64,000 nt of DNA from Tepidimicrobium xylanilyticum (lineage in GTDB: Bacteria; Bacillota; Clostridia; Tissierellales; Tepidimicrobiaceae). The stretch is taken from the NCBI RefSeq assembly GCF_900106765.1, contig NZ_FNNG01000007.1, forward strand, positions 98,672 through 162,671, in the 5' to 3' direction. Made by a program: the position numbers and the translations under genes. Below are positions 34,788-44,409 of the stretch, piece after piece. The notes beneath the pieces are model-generated. The model did not search any database and had not been told where the DNA came from. It was given only the letters and a program-made list of their open reading frames with translations. Within the stretch, counting starts at the first letter, position 1. Each line of letters opens with the position of its first letter.

Positions 34788-35307
34788 AATAAATCACCTC
34801 CAGTTTATCCTTTAATATCTTTCTTGCTTTGTGCAATCTACTTTTAACAGTTCCTTCAGGAATCTTCAAAAGTTTTGCTATTTCATTTAATGAAAGATCT
34901 TCCATATAATAAAGATAAATAGGAATGCGATATTTATCATTTAATTTTTTTACTTCCTGTTCAACTATATTTTTTTCTTCATTAGCCAATACTCGTTCTT
35001 CTAAAAAAGATGTTACACCTGCGACATTATTTTTTTGCTTTTCCTCTATCCATCTTTCCATCCTAGCTATTCGTTGCCTCCAGGCATACTTTCTTTTCTT
35101 GTTCTTCCAAATTCTTAATGTTATCGATAATAAATAACTCTTTGGATTTTGATCCATATGGATATCTTTCATTATTTCCACTGCTTTCAAAAAAGTATCC
35201 TGATACAAATCCTCCGCTTCCGTAAGATTACATGTCAACTGTTTACAGAAAATATATATATCTTTACCATATGTATTGATACATACCTCTAATTCTTCTA
35301 TGCTCAT
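34777..35307 (-). CDS. ECF-type RNA polymerase sigma factor
   Basis: The 176-residue protein has region 2 (YIFCKQLTCNLTEAEDLYQD, TFLKAVEI) and region 4 (PIYLYYMEDLSLNEIAKLLK, then IPEGTVKSRLHKARK). It has no region 1 or 3, as in ECF sigma factors. GGAGGTGAG precedes the ATG. It forms an operon with the anti-sigma gene. It probably controls its own promoter upstream of 35307; no consensus could be assigned. Confidence 0.92.
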   Translation of the reverse strand: MSIEELEVCINTYGKDIYIFCKQLTCNLTEAEDLYQDTFLKAVEIMKDIHMDQNPKSYLLSITLRIWKNKKRKYAWRQRIARMERWIEEKQKNNVAGVTSFLEERVLANEEKNIVEQEVKKLNDKYRIPIYLYYMEDLSLNEIAKLLKIPEGTVKSRLHKARKILKDKLEVIYFEE

Positions 35308-35800
35308 TAATACTCACCTCCATAATATAGTCTTCTCTTCACACGTTTTTTGCTCTACACTTATACATTGTAACAATTATAAAATAGGTTCATTAAAATA
35401 GTCTAATTTTTTCCTTGTCAGGATAAGCACCTTGACCATGACTAATTCGGTTTTTAATTAGTTATAGTTCAACTTAACATATGGGGTAAGAAATACTGGA
35501 AATCATTCATGAAGGAAATACTGCTTACATGCTATTCATAAGTAAAAAAGTTCCATCTTAAAGAAAGTATTTTGGCCTCAGCGATGGGGATATCAATTTA
35601 TAATATTTAATCAACGGTAGCTTTGCCATTCGTTATAAAAAGCAAAAGCATTTCAAATTTGCACTTATATCCTCATTTTTTAAGTATAATGTCGACATCG
35701 TATTGTAAAAGATAAAATAAGGTATATTGCTACGAAAGAATTATTAACGCCATTGACAATGTTATAGTATTAAAATGTTGAAAGACTAATTCAATTAAAA
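35308..35800. other. Intergenic stretch upstream of the sigma gene
   Basis: No gene is visible. The sequence is AT-rich with scattered stops in all frames and probably holds the sigma operon promoter near 35340-35400. Confidence 0.4.
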
Positions 35801-35832
35801 AAACAACTTGTATTATAATAAACAAGTTGTTT
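35801..35832. terminator. Hairpin upstream of the sigma operon
   Basis: AAACAACTTG (35801-35810) pairs with CAAGTTGTTT (35823-35832), with A-rich and T-rich flanks. It may end transcription from the radical SAM unit at 36159, about 330 bp away. Confidence 0.5.
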
Positions 35833-36158
35833 AAAACACATAAGATTTCAGCTAAATTTTACCTAACTCAATAATTAAGTAAATCCTCTTTTTAATAATT
35901 CAGTCATTCTATAGCAGCCATAGTATAACTTCCCTGTTTCAATAATTATTAATATATTTTTCTCTATTTGCCTATTGTGAATTTGATAACCACATTTGTT
36001 AATTTCTCAACTTCATTTATATCTTCAATTTTAAAACTTCTATTAATATTAAATAATGGGTAGATAAACTAAAACTAACAATTTGTCCCATTCTTTGTTC
36101 CTATGATGCTTCCAAAATCCATCCAACAAACTTCTCTCCAAAACAATTCCCCATTCTA

Positions 36159-37508
36159 TCAATAGGCATTATTTACTGTTTCACTGCTTTTTTCCATAGC
36201 TTCTTCCATTTCTTTATAGAATAAAGGGAGCTCTTTATGCAAAATAGTTTTGATTGAATAACACATAGGTCTGAAAAAATCATCAGTTTCAGCTAATCCT
36301 AGTGGACAGCCTCCTCCACAAAGAAGAGAATATATACAATCTCTACATTCAGGTATTTTTTCTATATTACGGTTACGTATTGAGTTTTCCTTGAACTCAA
36401 CTAAAGGATAATACTTTCCAACAGAAAAACGTTCTTTGCCAACACACCCCAAACATGGATAAATATCACCATAGGGATCAAACACCATACCATCAGAATG
36501 GGCATAGCAATAGGAATATAAAGGAATTATGGGCCTGCCGTACACTAAGTGGTCCAGTATTGAATTTTTTTTAGTTATAAAGTTGTTTATTCTTTGCCTA
36601 TCCTCGAACGAGTGCTTTGTATCCGAACGATATACTTCAGTCAATATATCAATTCGTTCATCATGAGAGTCTTGAAGTAGTGTAGTCAATTCAAACGATA
36701 AATTGTCCTTATATCCTGAAAATCTGTCAAGCAGGTTTTCCCTTAAATCAATTCCGTTCTCATAATTGTTTTTGTCAAGATTCATTCTGATTCGAATATT
36801 TATCCCGCTTTCTAAACACCTTTCTATACCATCCATGATTTTTTTGTATGTAGGCTTTCCGTTAGCTAAAACTCTCCTGCTATTGTGAACCTTTTCGCTA
36901 CCATCTAAAGTGATTAAAACTTGAGAAATTTTTAGAGACAAAAGCAAATCAAGGAATTCTGTCAGATAATAACCATTGGTAAAAATTTGATATGTTTTAT
37001 CGGGAGCTTTATTAAAAAGGTATTCCAAAGCAGGTCTTGTTTTTGGAAGCAACGGTTCTCCTCCAAAAAGGCATATAGCCTGCAAGCCCTCACCCGCCAG
37101 TTTTAAAGCTGCATCAATTTGTTCAGGAGTTATAACCTCTTTTTTAAAATAAGCATCCCCCTCAAAGCAATAAGGACATCTAAAGTTACAGTCATAAGTC
37201 ATAACAAAAGCAATAATTCTTTGTTCTTTTTGCCTTTGAATGTGGTCATTACGCAATACTTTTAAGATTTCATTCTTTATAGCTATTTCCTCTTCGTCAT
37301 TATTTACTAGATATCCCCTAGATTGGAGATTACTCAATAACTCTACCTCCAAATCATTTTCTGGTACAATTTCTTCACAAGCCTGCCACTTGGACAAGGT
37401 TTTGTAAATAGGGGCATCGATTTCATCCATAGTACCTGTTAAAGAGTTTATCAGCAGTTTTTTGTCATCGTGTATGTCTACAAATATCATGTGTTTAATT
37501 AATTTCAT
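36159..37508 (-). CDS. Radical SAM/SPASM peptide maturase (RiPP locus 1)
   Basis: The 449-residue protein has an N-terminal region of about 95 residues that may hold a peptide-recognition fold. The radical SAM motif is CNFRCPYC (C107, C111, C114), followed by LFGGEPLL. A C-terminal SPASM domain carries CYAHSDGMVFDPYGDIYPCL and CRDCIYSLLCGGGCPLG. This organisation is that of enzymes that install thioether, cyclophane or other crosslinks in ribosomal peptides. A 41-residue peptide ending HWCCAC is encoded about 290 bp upstream on the same strand, with a terminator-like hairpin between. No protease or exporter is on this side; the exporter of the neighbouring locus may serve both. Confidence 0.88.
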   Translation of the reverse strand: MKLIKHMIFVDIHDDKKLLINSLTGTMDEIDAPIYKTLSKWQACEEIVPENDLEVELLSNLQSRGYLVNNDEEEIAIKNEILKVLRNDHIQRQKEQRIIAFVMTYDCNFRCPYCFEGDAYFKKEVITPEQIDAALKLAGEGLQAICLFGGEPLLPKTRPALEYLFNKAPDKTYQIFTNGYYLTEFLDLLLSLKISQVLITLDGSEKVHNSRRVLANGKPTYKKIMDGIERCLESGINIRIRMNLDKNNYENGIDLRENLLDRFSGYKDNLSFELTTLLQDSHDERIDILTEVYRSDTKHSFEDRQRINNFITKKNSILDHLVYGRPIIPLYSYCYAHSDGMVFDPYGDIYPCLGCVGKERFSVGKYYPLVEFKENSIRNRNIEKIPECRDCIYSLLCGGGCPLGLAETDDFFRPMCYSIKTILHKELPLFYKEMEEAMEKSSETVNNAY

Positions 37509-37684
37509 TATTCTCCCTCCCTATAGCTGATTGGTTTGCTAATGGAGTCCATGGCTTCTCAGCAATGGCCTAACTAATGCCCATTATCTCCACCAAGTTT
37601 GTAGTACACACAAAATTTCCCAACAAATCACACTTCTAAAAATTATAATAAGCTAAATACCTAGCAAAATGTTAACTGTGATAA

Positions 37685-37731
37685 AAACCCTTCTATCACT
37701 GATATTTTAGATTGTTGTGATAGAAGGGTTT
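37685..37731 (-). terminator. Attenuator between precursor peptide 1 and its maturase
   Basis: A perfect 15-bp stem (37685-37699 with 37717-37731) is followed by a short T-run on the minus strand. It would terminate most peptide transcripts and let some read into the maturase gene, giving excess precursor. Confidence 0.8.
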
Positions 37732-37801
37732 GGTTTTATAGCTTAGCTTTTTTCGAGTTACACATATTAGTAAACGAGTAAGCTAAACTACTTTACTAAT
37801 A

Positions 37802-37927
37802 TTAGCAAGCACAACACCAGTGGTTTCCAATCCCTATCATTGGTCCCATTGCACTATCTAGGTTTGACTTCTCATTTGCTATATCTTGTAAATTCCAACC
37901 ATTTACAATAATTGGCTTCATTTTCAT
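37802..37927 (-). CDS. Candidate RiPP precursor peptide 1 (41 aa, C-terminal Cys cluster)
   Basis: A 41-residue ORF with an excellent AGGAGGTG site 8 nt before the ATG at 37927. The leader-like half contains VNGWNLQDIANEKSNLD. The core-like end is GPMIGIGNHWCCAC, with three cysteines in the last four residues and a preceding Trp. It is the first gene before the radical SAM/SPASM maturase at 36159 on the same strand, separated by a terminator hairpin. Crosslinking of the Cys or Trp residues by the maturase is inference. No known precursor family was recognised. Confidence 0.78.
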   Translation of the reverse strand: MKMKPIIVNGWNLQDIANEKSNLDSAMGPMIGIGNHWCCAC

Positions 37928-38211
37928 TATATTTTCACCTCCTAGCATGGCGTAAAGTTCCGCCTTCTTTTTGAATTATACCATGGTATATGTAAATTAT
38001 AGTAAATTGTTTTGCTAAAGTCAAGTTATTCCATTAATTCCTTTTATCGCATTAATTTACATTTTCTTTCATTTCCTAACGTTTTTTATAAACTCCTAAA
38101 TACCTCTAAATACTAGGCAAAACCTTGGACCACTTTATATTAATCTGATTCCTGCAATTTGTAAATTGGTATTACAGTTTTCGAAATACTGGGTCAAACC
38201 TATTATTCTCT

Positions 38212-38442
38212 TCAAAATCGGACAGAAAAACTTGTTTTTCTGAATCTCATCTGAATTATTCTATCCGTTATTTTACTAACCATATCAGCAGGCAATTCAA
38301 TCCCATGAATACTGTCCCGAATTCCCTTATAGCATCCTCCTTAATGCATTAAATAATTCTCCTTTCTGGTTTAAATCCTATTTTGATACTTACCAGAAAA
38401 GAGAGTTCTATCTTCTAAAATCACAAATTATTTCACACTACC
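38212..38442 (-). mobile_element. IS256-family relic
   Basis: On the minus strand the left terminus GGTAGTGTGAAATAATTTGTG begins at 38442. A leader with TTTTCTGGTAAGTATC and AGAAAGGAGAATTATTTAATG then closely parallels the element at 63678-63772. The transposase is almost entirely deleted; only YKGIRDSIHGIELPADMVSK followed by ITDRII remains before a stop. It lies between the two RiPP-type loci. Confidence 0.75.
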
Positions 38443-38889
38443 TTCTATTATTATGGAAACCGTCTTTTGTACTGCTTCTTTATAATCTGTATTCAAATAT
38501 CTTGTTAATTGAGTTTTTTTTTACTATAACATATACTCACTCTTACAAACTTGTCTTCTGTTCTATTTCTTGTTAAGTAAAATACAATTAAAATGCAGAA
38601 TATTGTAGATATTTCGGGAGATTTTAATGTTAAATTTACCCAATTTTTATGATATACTTTGGTATAAGCAATAGAGTAAATATATTTACTATTTTATATT
38701 TTATATTTCAAATTGCTTGCTAGACCCTTAAAAAAAGGGGAAAAAGAGGTTAAGGATTGAAGTGTTAAGCCAATTGAATATTGGATTTATTTTTAAAGAA
38801 AACACTAAAATAAACAGTTAATTTGATAATTAATCTTCTAGGATTCATAAATATTAATTAATATATTTTTAAGAAAGGAGGTTCAAAAA
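38443..38889. other. Intergenic stretch upstream of RiPP locus 2
   Basis: AT-rich, with no open frame bearing a ribosome site. It should contain the promoter of peptide 2. No operator was recognised. Confidence 0.4.
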
Positions 38890-39012
38890 ATGAAAATCAA
38901 GGCATTAATACCAGCTATCTTAAAAAGGAAAGTTGTGCATAGTAATATTTCATTATCCTGTTATTATGCAGGATGTGGGTCTGCAGATAGTTGGCCATTG
39001 CATGTGGACTGA
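38890..39012 (+). CDS. Candidate RiPP precursor peptide 2 (40 aa)
   Basis: A 40-residue ORF with AAAGGAGG 8 nt before its ATG. The basic leader-like part is MKIKALIPAILKRKVVHSNI and the core-like part is SCYYAGCGSADSWPLHVD, with two cysteines five residues apart and several aromatic residues. It is the first gene of an operon with a radical SAM/SPASM enzyme and an ABC exporter, separated from them by a stable hairpin. That order (peptide, maturase, transporter) is the usual one for RiPPs. Which residues are modified, and where the leader is cut, cannot be read. Confidence 0.8.
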   Translation: MKIKALIPAILKRKVVHSNISLSCYYAGCGSADSWPLHVD

Positions 39013-39017
39013 AATTT

Positions 39018-39045
39018 GTACAGTAACCCAAGCGGGTTACTGTAC
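39018..39045 (+). promoter_or_regulatory. Perfect hairpin between peptide 2 and its maturase
   Basis: GTACAGTAACCC and GGGTTACTGTAC form a 12-bp stem with a 4-nt loop. No T-run follows, so it is more likely an RNA-stabilising or processing element than a plain terminator. It begins 6 nt after the peptide stop. Confidence 0.75.
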
Positions 39046-39080
39046 GCTAGAATAAATTATAAGTAATGTAGGAGGAAAAA

Positions 39081-40340
39081 ATGTTTCATATTTTTGAGAA
39101 TAAAGATAAAAAGTATCTATATTTAACATCATATAAGCAATTCTTTGAAATTGATGAGAATACATATCTGATTTTAAAATTTAGCAATGATAATACCGAA
39201 ATTAATAGAATTTTGAAAGTATATGAGCAACACGTTAATGAAGAAGATTATTTTGTAAAAAATGATGTTGAAGAATTAAGATATGGCTTGTTTTTATGCA
39301 TTTCAAATGTATGCAATGCTAATTGTTCATATTGTTTTGCAAACAAAGGAAATTATGGCAAAGATGAAGGAATAATGAGTATGCAGATCGCTAAAATAGC
39401 AATAGATTTCTTTATAAATAAGGTGCCAACAAATGGGCAAGCCAATATTATTTTTTTCGGTGGAGAACCCCTGATGGCTTATAATCAGCTGGTTTCAACA
39501 TGTGAGTATATAAAAGAAAGATATACTAATGAAAATATTCAACTTCACCTAGTTACTAATGGTACGTTGTTAAATGAAAAAATTATTGATTATCTGGCTA
39601 TGAATAATTTTAGTGTAGGACTTAGTATTGATGGAAACGAAAAAGTTCAAAATGAACAACGGCCACTTAGAAATGGAATGAACTCATTTTTAGAAGCTAC
39701 TAAACACCTAGATTACCTGTTAAAAAAAGTAAAATCTGTACATGCAAGGGGAACATATTCTAACTATAATAATTCATTAGTAGAAGCATATGATGCCTTG
39801 CTAAACCTCGGGTTTAGAGAAGTAAGCATACCTCCAGATATTTTAAGCGATAATATGAATAAAAAAATCAATTTATTAGATGAAGAATTGGATAATTTGT
39901 ACGATTATATTGTAGATTATATAAATAATAATGATGATTTTCCTTTTGGTACTTTTATTGAACATATAAGAAGAATTTTTTTACCAAAAACGGATATAAA
40001 ATATACCTGTGGCCTAGGGGAAGTAATTTACTCTGTTGATATTTACGGAGATATTTATCCATGTCATCGTTTTTCATCAGAAAATAATTATAAGCTCGGC
40101 AATGTTATGGATCAAGAAAAGGTTAAAGTCTTTTCTTTTGTGACAGAAGAATGTAATAAATGCTGGAATCAATATACTTGTTCCCATGGCTGTTGTTATA
40201 ACGACTATATATTGACGGATTCTCTCAATAAAAAAAATCCATACTGGTGCGCTTATTCTAAAAAAATGACAGAATTATGTTTGGCTTTAATCCCAAAATT
40301 AAGCGAAGAACATTTAAAAAGGATATTGATGGTGCCATAG
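39081..40340 (+). CDS. Radical SAM/SPASM peptide maturase (RiPP locus 2)
   Basis: The 419-residue protein begins with a domain of about 70 residues that may bind the leader (YLYLTSYKQFFEIDENTYLI). The radical SAM motif is CNANCSYC (C78, C82, C85), then IIFFGGEPLMAY and GLSIDGNEKVQNEQRP. The C-terminal SPASM region has TCGLGEVIYSVDIYGDIYPC and CNKCWNQYTCSHGCC. TAGGAGG precedes the ATG. It lies between the 40-residue peptide and an ABC exporter with 25 nt to the latter. It is not closely alike to the maturase of locus 1, so the two loci probably make different products. Confidence 0.9.
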   Translation: MFHIFENKDKKYLYLTSYKQFFEIDENTYLILKFSNDNTEINRILKVYEQHVNEEDYFVKNDVEELRYGLFLCISNVCNANCSYCFANKGNYGKDEGIMSMQIAKIAIDFFINKVPTNGQANIIFFGGEPLMAYNQLVSTCEYIKERYTNENIQLHLVTNGTLLNEKIIDYLAMNNFSVGLSIDGNEKVQNEQRPLRNGMNSFLEATKHLDYLLKKVKSVHARGTYSNYNNSLVEAYDALLNLGFREVSIPPDILSDNMNKKINLLDEELDNLYDYIVDYINNNDDFPFGTFIEHIRRIFLPKTDIKYTCGLGEVIYSVDIYGDIYPCHRFSSENNYKLGNVMDQEKVKVFSFVTEECNKCWNQYTCSHGCCYNDYILTDSLNKKNPYWCAYSKKMTELCLALIPKLSEEHLKRILMVP

Positions 40341-40365
40341 GAAAAAGGTATAAAGGAGGTACAAT

Positions 40366-42327
40366 ATGCTGGATAATTTAAAGAAATTTGTTTTTTTTAT
40401 GGGAAAAAGATTAGAAGATAAAGATAAAAGAAAAATAGCTATTCTAGCTTTTATTGCACTTTTAACGAATATATTAATTGTACTGATTCCTTTAATGCAA
40501 AAGCATATTATTGATGATATAATCCAAAAACAAATGTATAAAAGTTCTATATTTACATTTTTAGGGTTAAGCATTTTATTATCAATAACAACATTAATAG
40601 AAATATTTTTGTTAAACAGCTTAAAAATATCTATTCAAAAAAATATCACTATGGATATGTTAACGTCCATAGTAAAAAAGGAGAATAAAATAGTTCAAAC
40701 CAGAGGATCAGGTGCATTTATGAGTAGTATTTTCGGTGATTCTGAACAGTTCAGTATGCTTTTAGAAACAAATTATTTTTTTAGTATAGGTATACTCATT
40801 AGTGCTATTATTACCATAATAATAACACTTTCTTGGACTTGGAGCTTTCTTTTAATTATACTAACATCTTATATTATAATGGTCTTTGGTATAAAAGTGT
40901 GTACTCGGCTTTTCACACAAAATTTCGCATTGGCTAGAGAAGCGGTTTTTAAATTGAATCCAAAGGTTTTGGAATTTATAGAAAACAGAAAAACTATTAT
41001 GAATTATAGCAATACACCTCAATACTTAAAAAAACTAGAGGATCTTATTGATAAAAGAGATGGATATTTTAAAAAAGCGTCTATCTATGATGCTTTAGGT
41101 AATACTATTATAGAAAATGTAAAAAATATTGCAATAACAATTTTTTTTATTGTATCAATGGTAGAAATATTAAATTCTAAACTAGATTTATCTTCTTTTA
41201 TAGCCATGATATCGTATTTTAATATAGTATTTTTACCTGTATTAAACTTCAAGCAAATTTATGGGGCTTTAAATAAATTTCAAATGCTTTATTCAAGAAC
41301 TTTCGATACACTTGATATACCTATTAAGGTTTGCTTACCGAGCAAAAATGAGTTGATAATTAAGAACATAGGTTTTTCATATGATGATGTAACAATTCTT
41401 AAAAACATAGATATAAAACTGGATAAGTTGTATGGAATTGTTGGCATGTCAGGAGAAGGAAAAACCACATTACTAAAATTATTAACTGGACAACTAACTC
41501 CAACAAAAGGAGAGATAATATACGGAAATCTTGATATTTCCGATATACCTATGAATATGATTTATTCATGTCTTAGATATTATAGTCAAGATATAGAAGT
41601 TTTTGATGATGATCTTTTATATAATATAACATTGGGTAAAGAAGGTATTTCAAAAAATGAATATTATGAAAAAATTGATATTTATAAGAAATTAATAAAT
41701 GAAAGCTTAAATTGGCTTATTTCAAAGCAAAATCCCAATTTAAATGAAAATAAAAATTTTAAAACAATAATAAAAGAAATTTACAATTTAACAGAGGAAG
41801 AATGCAAAAACAAAAATATATTGAATGAAATAAAAAATAGATTAAAGCTTAGCAATTTGGCAGAAACCGTTGACTTTGTTTCTAAAGTATATGTATCAAA
41901 AAAATATTACATAAAAGAAAAATATAGACTAATTTTATCAGACTTAAAATTAGATTATTTGAAAGGTAGGAACTTTGGGCAGAGGGGGAGCAATTTATCT
42001 GGCGGAGAAAAGAACAAAATTGCTTTAGCTCGCTTTCTATTGCCAGAAATTGATGTTCCCATCATTATTGATGAGCCGTTTACAAATCTAGATTCTATTT
42101 CTGAACAGGAAAATCTACAAGTCCTTAGAAAATATATAGCTGGTTCAAAAGGAATTATTGTATCTCATAAGTTAAATGTAATTAAATTACTATCTGACGA
42201 AATAATAGTTATTAATAATAGTGAAATAGAGTCTAGAGGACTTCATGATGATTTATTAAACTCTTCATCCCTTTATACTGAATTATATGAAAATTTTTTG
42301 GAAAAGAAATCTGCCTTAAACGCATGA
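40366..42327 (+). CDS. ABC exporter with an enlarged ATPase helical domain (RiPP locus 2)
   Basis: The 653-residue half transporter has six predicted membrane helices in about residues 25-310 and an ATPase domain from about 328. Walker A is GMSGEGKTT (360-368), the Q-loop is Q408, the signature is LSGGE (544-548), Walker B is VPIIIDEP (564-571), and the switch histidine is in IIVSHK. Q408 to LSGGE spans about 136 residues instead of about 55, so an insertion of some 80 Lys/Asn/Glu-rich helical residues sits in the helical domain. No N-terminal C39 peptidase domain is present, so the leader must be cut elsewhere. It should export the modified peptide. Confidence 0.9.
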   Translation: MLDNLKKFVFFMGKRLEDKDKRKIAILAFIALLTNILIVLIPLMQKHIIDDIIQKQMYKSSIFTFLGLSILLSITTLIEIFLLNSLKISIQKNITMDMLTSIVKKENKIVQTRGSGAFMSSIFGDSEQFSMLLETNYFFSIGILISAIITIIITLSWTWSFLLIILTSYIIMVFGIKVCTRLFTQNFALAREAVFKLNPKVLEFIENRKTIMNYSNTPQYLKKLEDLIDKRDGYFKKASIYDALGNTIIENVKNIAITIFFIVSMVEILNSKLDLSSFIAMISYFNIVFLPVLNFKQIYGALNKFQMLYSRTFDTLDIPIKVCLPSKNELIIKNIGFSYDDVTILKNIDIKLDKLYGIVGMSGEGKTTLLKLLTGQLTPTKGEIIYGNLDISDIPMNMIYSCLRYYSQDIEVFDDDLLYNITLGKEGISKNEYYEKIDIYKKLINESLNWLISKQNPNLNENKNFKTIIKEIYNLTEEECKNKNILNEIKNRLKLSNLAETVDFVSKVYVSKKYYIKEKYRLILSDLKLDYLKGRNFGQRGSNLSGGEKNKIALARFLLPEIDVPIIIDEPFTNLDSISEQENLQVLRKYIAGSKGIIVSHKLNVIKLLSDEIIVINNSEIESRGLHDDLLNSSSLYTELYENFLEKKSALNA

Positions 42328-42466
42328 TAACATTAAATTAATTAGGTAAATAATCTACTTTGATAATCAAGCAAGTTTTATCATTCTAATCATTTATTTG
42401 AAGAACATTAACTGCCTCCTACTTGATTACATTTGCCTTTTAGTAAGCACAAAATTATATAGATAC

Positions 42467-42493
42467 ATAACCCGCTTTAAAAAAGCGGGTTAT
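42467..42493 (+). terminator. Terminator of RiPP locus 2
   Basis: ATAACCCGCTTT (42467-42478) pairs with AAAGCGGGTTAT (42482-42493), followed by TCT. Confidence 0.82.
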
Positions 42494-42554
42494 TCTAACT
42501 TGCTATAAATATGAAAAGGAAAGCGTCAGAAAATCAATTTTAAATTCTATTTAA

Positions 42555-43100
42555 TCATTTTAAAGTCAACTGCATGAGTATTTCGTCATAATATTCTTTA
42601 TTAATATAAAAGAAGTGCTTACGACAACCACATATATGAAATCCAAATTTTTGATACAAACGTATTGCTTTAAAGTTATCTTCCCTGACTCCAAGAAATA
42701 TATTTTTTAAATCTGCTTTTCTAGCAAAATCAATAGCTTGTTCTAATAAACTGCTTCCTATTCCTTTATTCCAATATTGTTTTTTTACTGAAATAGATAA
42801 CTCTGCATTTTGTGAAAGTCTATTCCTTAAATACGAAATAAGTTGTAAAGAACCTACAATTTCATTATCCATAAGAGCAACAAGAATAATGCTAGTATCG
42901 TCATTAAATATATCCTGAATATACTCTTCTTCTTTTTCTAATGAAATATTGAATTCATCTTTACCAAAATTTAAATAATCGGTTTCTCCTGCAACAAAAT
43001 TATAATATTTAATTAATTCACGAGCATCATCAACATTTGCACTTCTAATATACCAACAAAAGTTATTTTTGCAATAAAATTGTTTTTCAACATAACCCAT
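42555..43100 (-). CDS. GNAT-family N-acetyltransferase
   Basis: About 181 residues. The acetyl-CoA loop is VKKQYWNKGIGSSLLEQAID and the downstream signature is NFKAIRLYQKFGF, as in RimI/PhnO-like enzymes. I chose the ATG at 43100, with GGGGAG 8 nt upstream; the alternative is a TTG at 43115. It faces the RiPP locus 2 terminator and has no obvious partner. A role in self-protection or peptide modification is possible but unsupported. Confidence 0.85.
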   Translation of the reverse strand: MGYVEKQFYCKNNFCWYIRSANVDDARELIKYYNFVAGETDYLNFGKDEFNISLEKEEEYIQDIFNDDTSIILVALMDNEIVGSLQLISYLRNRLSQNAELSISVKKQYWNKGIGSSLLEQAIDFARKADLKNIFLGVREDNFKAIRLYQKFGFHICGCRKHFFYINKEYYDEILMQLTLK

Positions 43101-43286
43101 ATAATCACTCCCCAACCATATTATTGGATATCACTTTTATTACCCTTCATCGTGACTCCCCAAATATGATTTATATAGTCAATCATAGCTCCTATCTTTA
43201 TTATCCAATATGTATGCTACTTTTACAACAAATTCTCATTTTCATCGTAAAAAGAACGGTGGGAAAATAGTATCATGGAAATAAAC

Positions 43287-44409
43287 CTATTCATTACTTT
43301 TAATTTTCGCTGTACCTGTTATCTCTTGAGCTGCATTGGATTTATGAATTTTTTTATACTGATACATCTGGGCATCTGCTTCTTTAAGCATTTTATTAAA
43401 ATCCAGCTTTTCTCCTCCTGGAAAAATACTATATCCATAAGCAACTGTTGGTAATGGATTACCATTTTCTCGCATTTCTGCCAGACTATTTGTCATATTC
43501 CTAAGATGAGATTCAATCTTTTCTTGGTCGGTTTCCTTTCCAATTATATGAAATTCATCCCCCAGATACGGTAACAGGTATAAAGCTTATTAAAGGATTT
43601 TTGAATTATTGCTGCTACTTCTTTAATAACAAAGTCCCCGTAATCATGCCCATATGTGTCATTTATCATCTTAAAATTATTTATATCAAGGATGATTAGG
43701 GAAAATGCCTTTGTCTCTCCTATATTTTTTATTGCCCTACCAAAAGCAGCTCGGTTATATAAACCGGTTAGCGTATCAAAGCTGCTATCAAACTCAGACA
43801 TCAAAAGAAATAAAGCAATAAAGATAATGTCACACAATGCCAAGAAGAATAGGTAAAAGGATATACAATTTGTATACTTGTCCCAATAATAGTAAAAATG
43901 GACAGGCCTACCAACTTACCTATAATTGGATAATTATTCGTCTTTCCTACTTCTAAAGTAATAATAACGAGAATTAATAAATTTATAATATATACTATTA
44001 TAAAAACAAAAAAGTAATCTCCTCGTATATACTGATTGTTAGCATCAACATAAAAAATAAATCCGAATATTGGGGATAAAGCTGTAGCAACAATATTTAT
44101 GAAAGTAGAAATTAGCAAAAGTTTATGTGTTGTTAAAATCATTCTGCTAAAAATTAAAGTTATTGCAATTGGTATCATTGGAGTAAGAATAAAACCTAGA
44201 ACATTACATACTATGTTTATGCCACGAAGATTTAAACTACCATTATTGGTCAGTACCGTCCCTGCTTCAGACAAAATAATAACAATAGTAAGGATTATGG
44301 CAATCAAAAAAGGTTTTTTGCGGCTTGTATTCAATGCAGCGTTTGAATATAGCAATCCCATTAAGTAAATAAGTGCAGCTATGTCTATGATATATGTAGC
44401 AATATACAT
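43287..44409 (-). pseudogene. Membrane diguanylate cyclase, frameshifted
   Basis: The first 200 codons encode a membrane sensor domain of about six helices. After a frameshift near 43840 the GGDEF domain begins (FDTLTGLYNRAAFGRAI, SLIILDINNFKMINDTYGHD). A second break falls in the active-site motif itself: YRIWG is followed by a lost base before the expected DEF. The C-terminal remainder (LPTVAYGYSIFPGGEKLDFN) reaches 43287. The enzyme would have made c-di-GMP; as sequenced it is inactive. Confidence 0.85.

Noticed and set aside
37510..37640. A further precursor peptide between peptide 1 and its maturase
   Set aside because: A minus-strand piece reads CVYYKLGGDNGH, somewhat like the core of peptide 2. 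It has an in-frame TGA just upstream, a stop after it, and no start codon or ribosome site.
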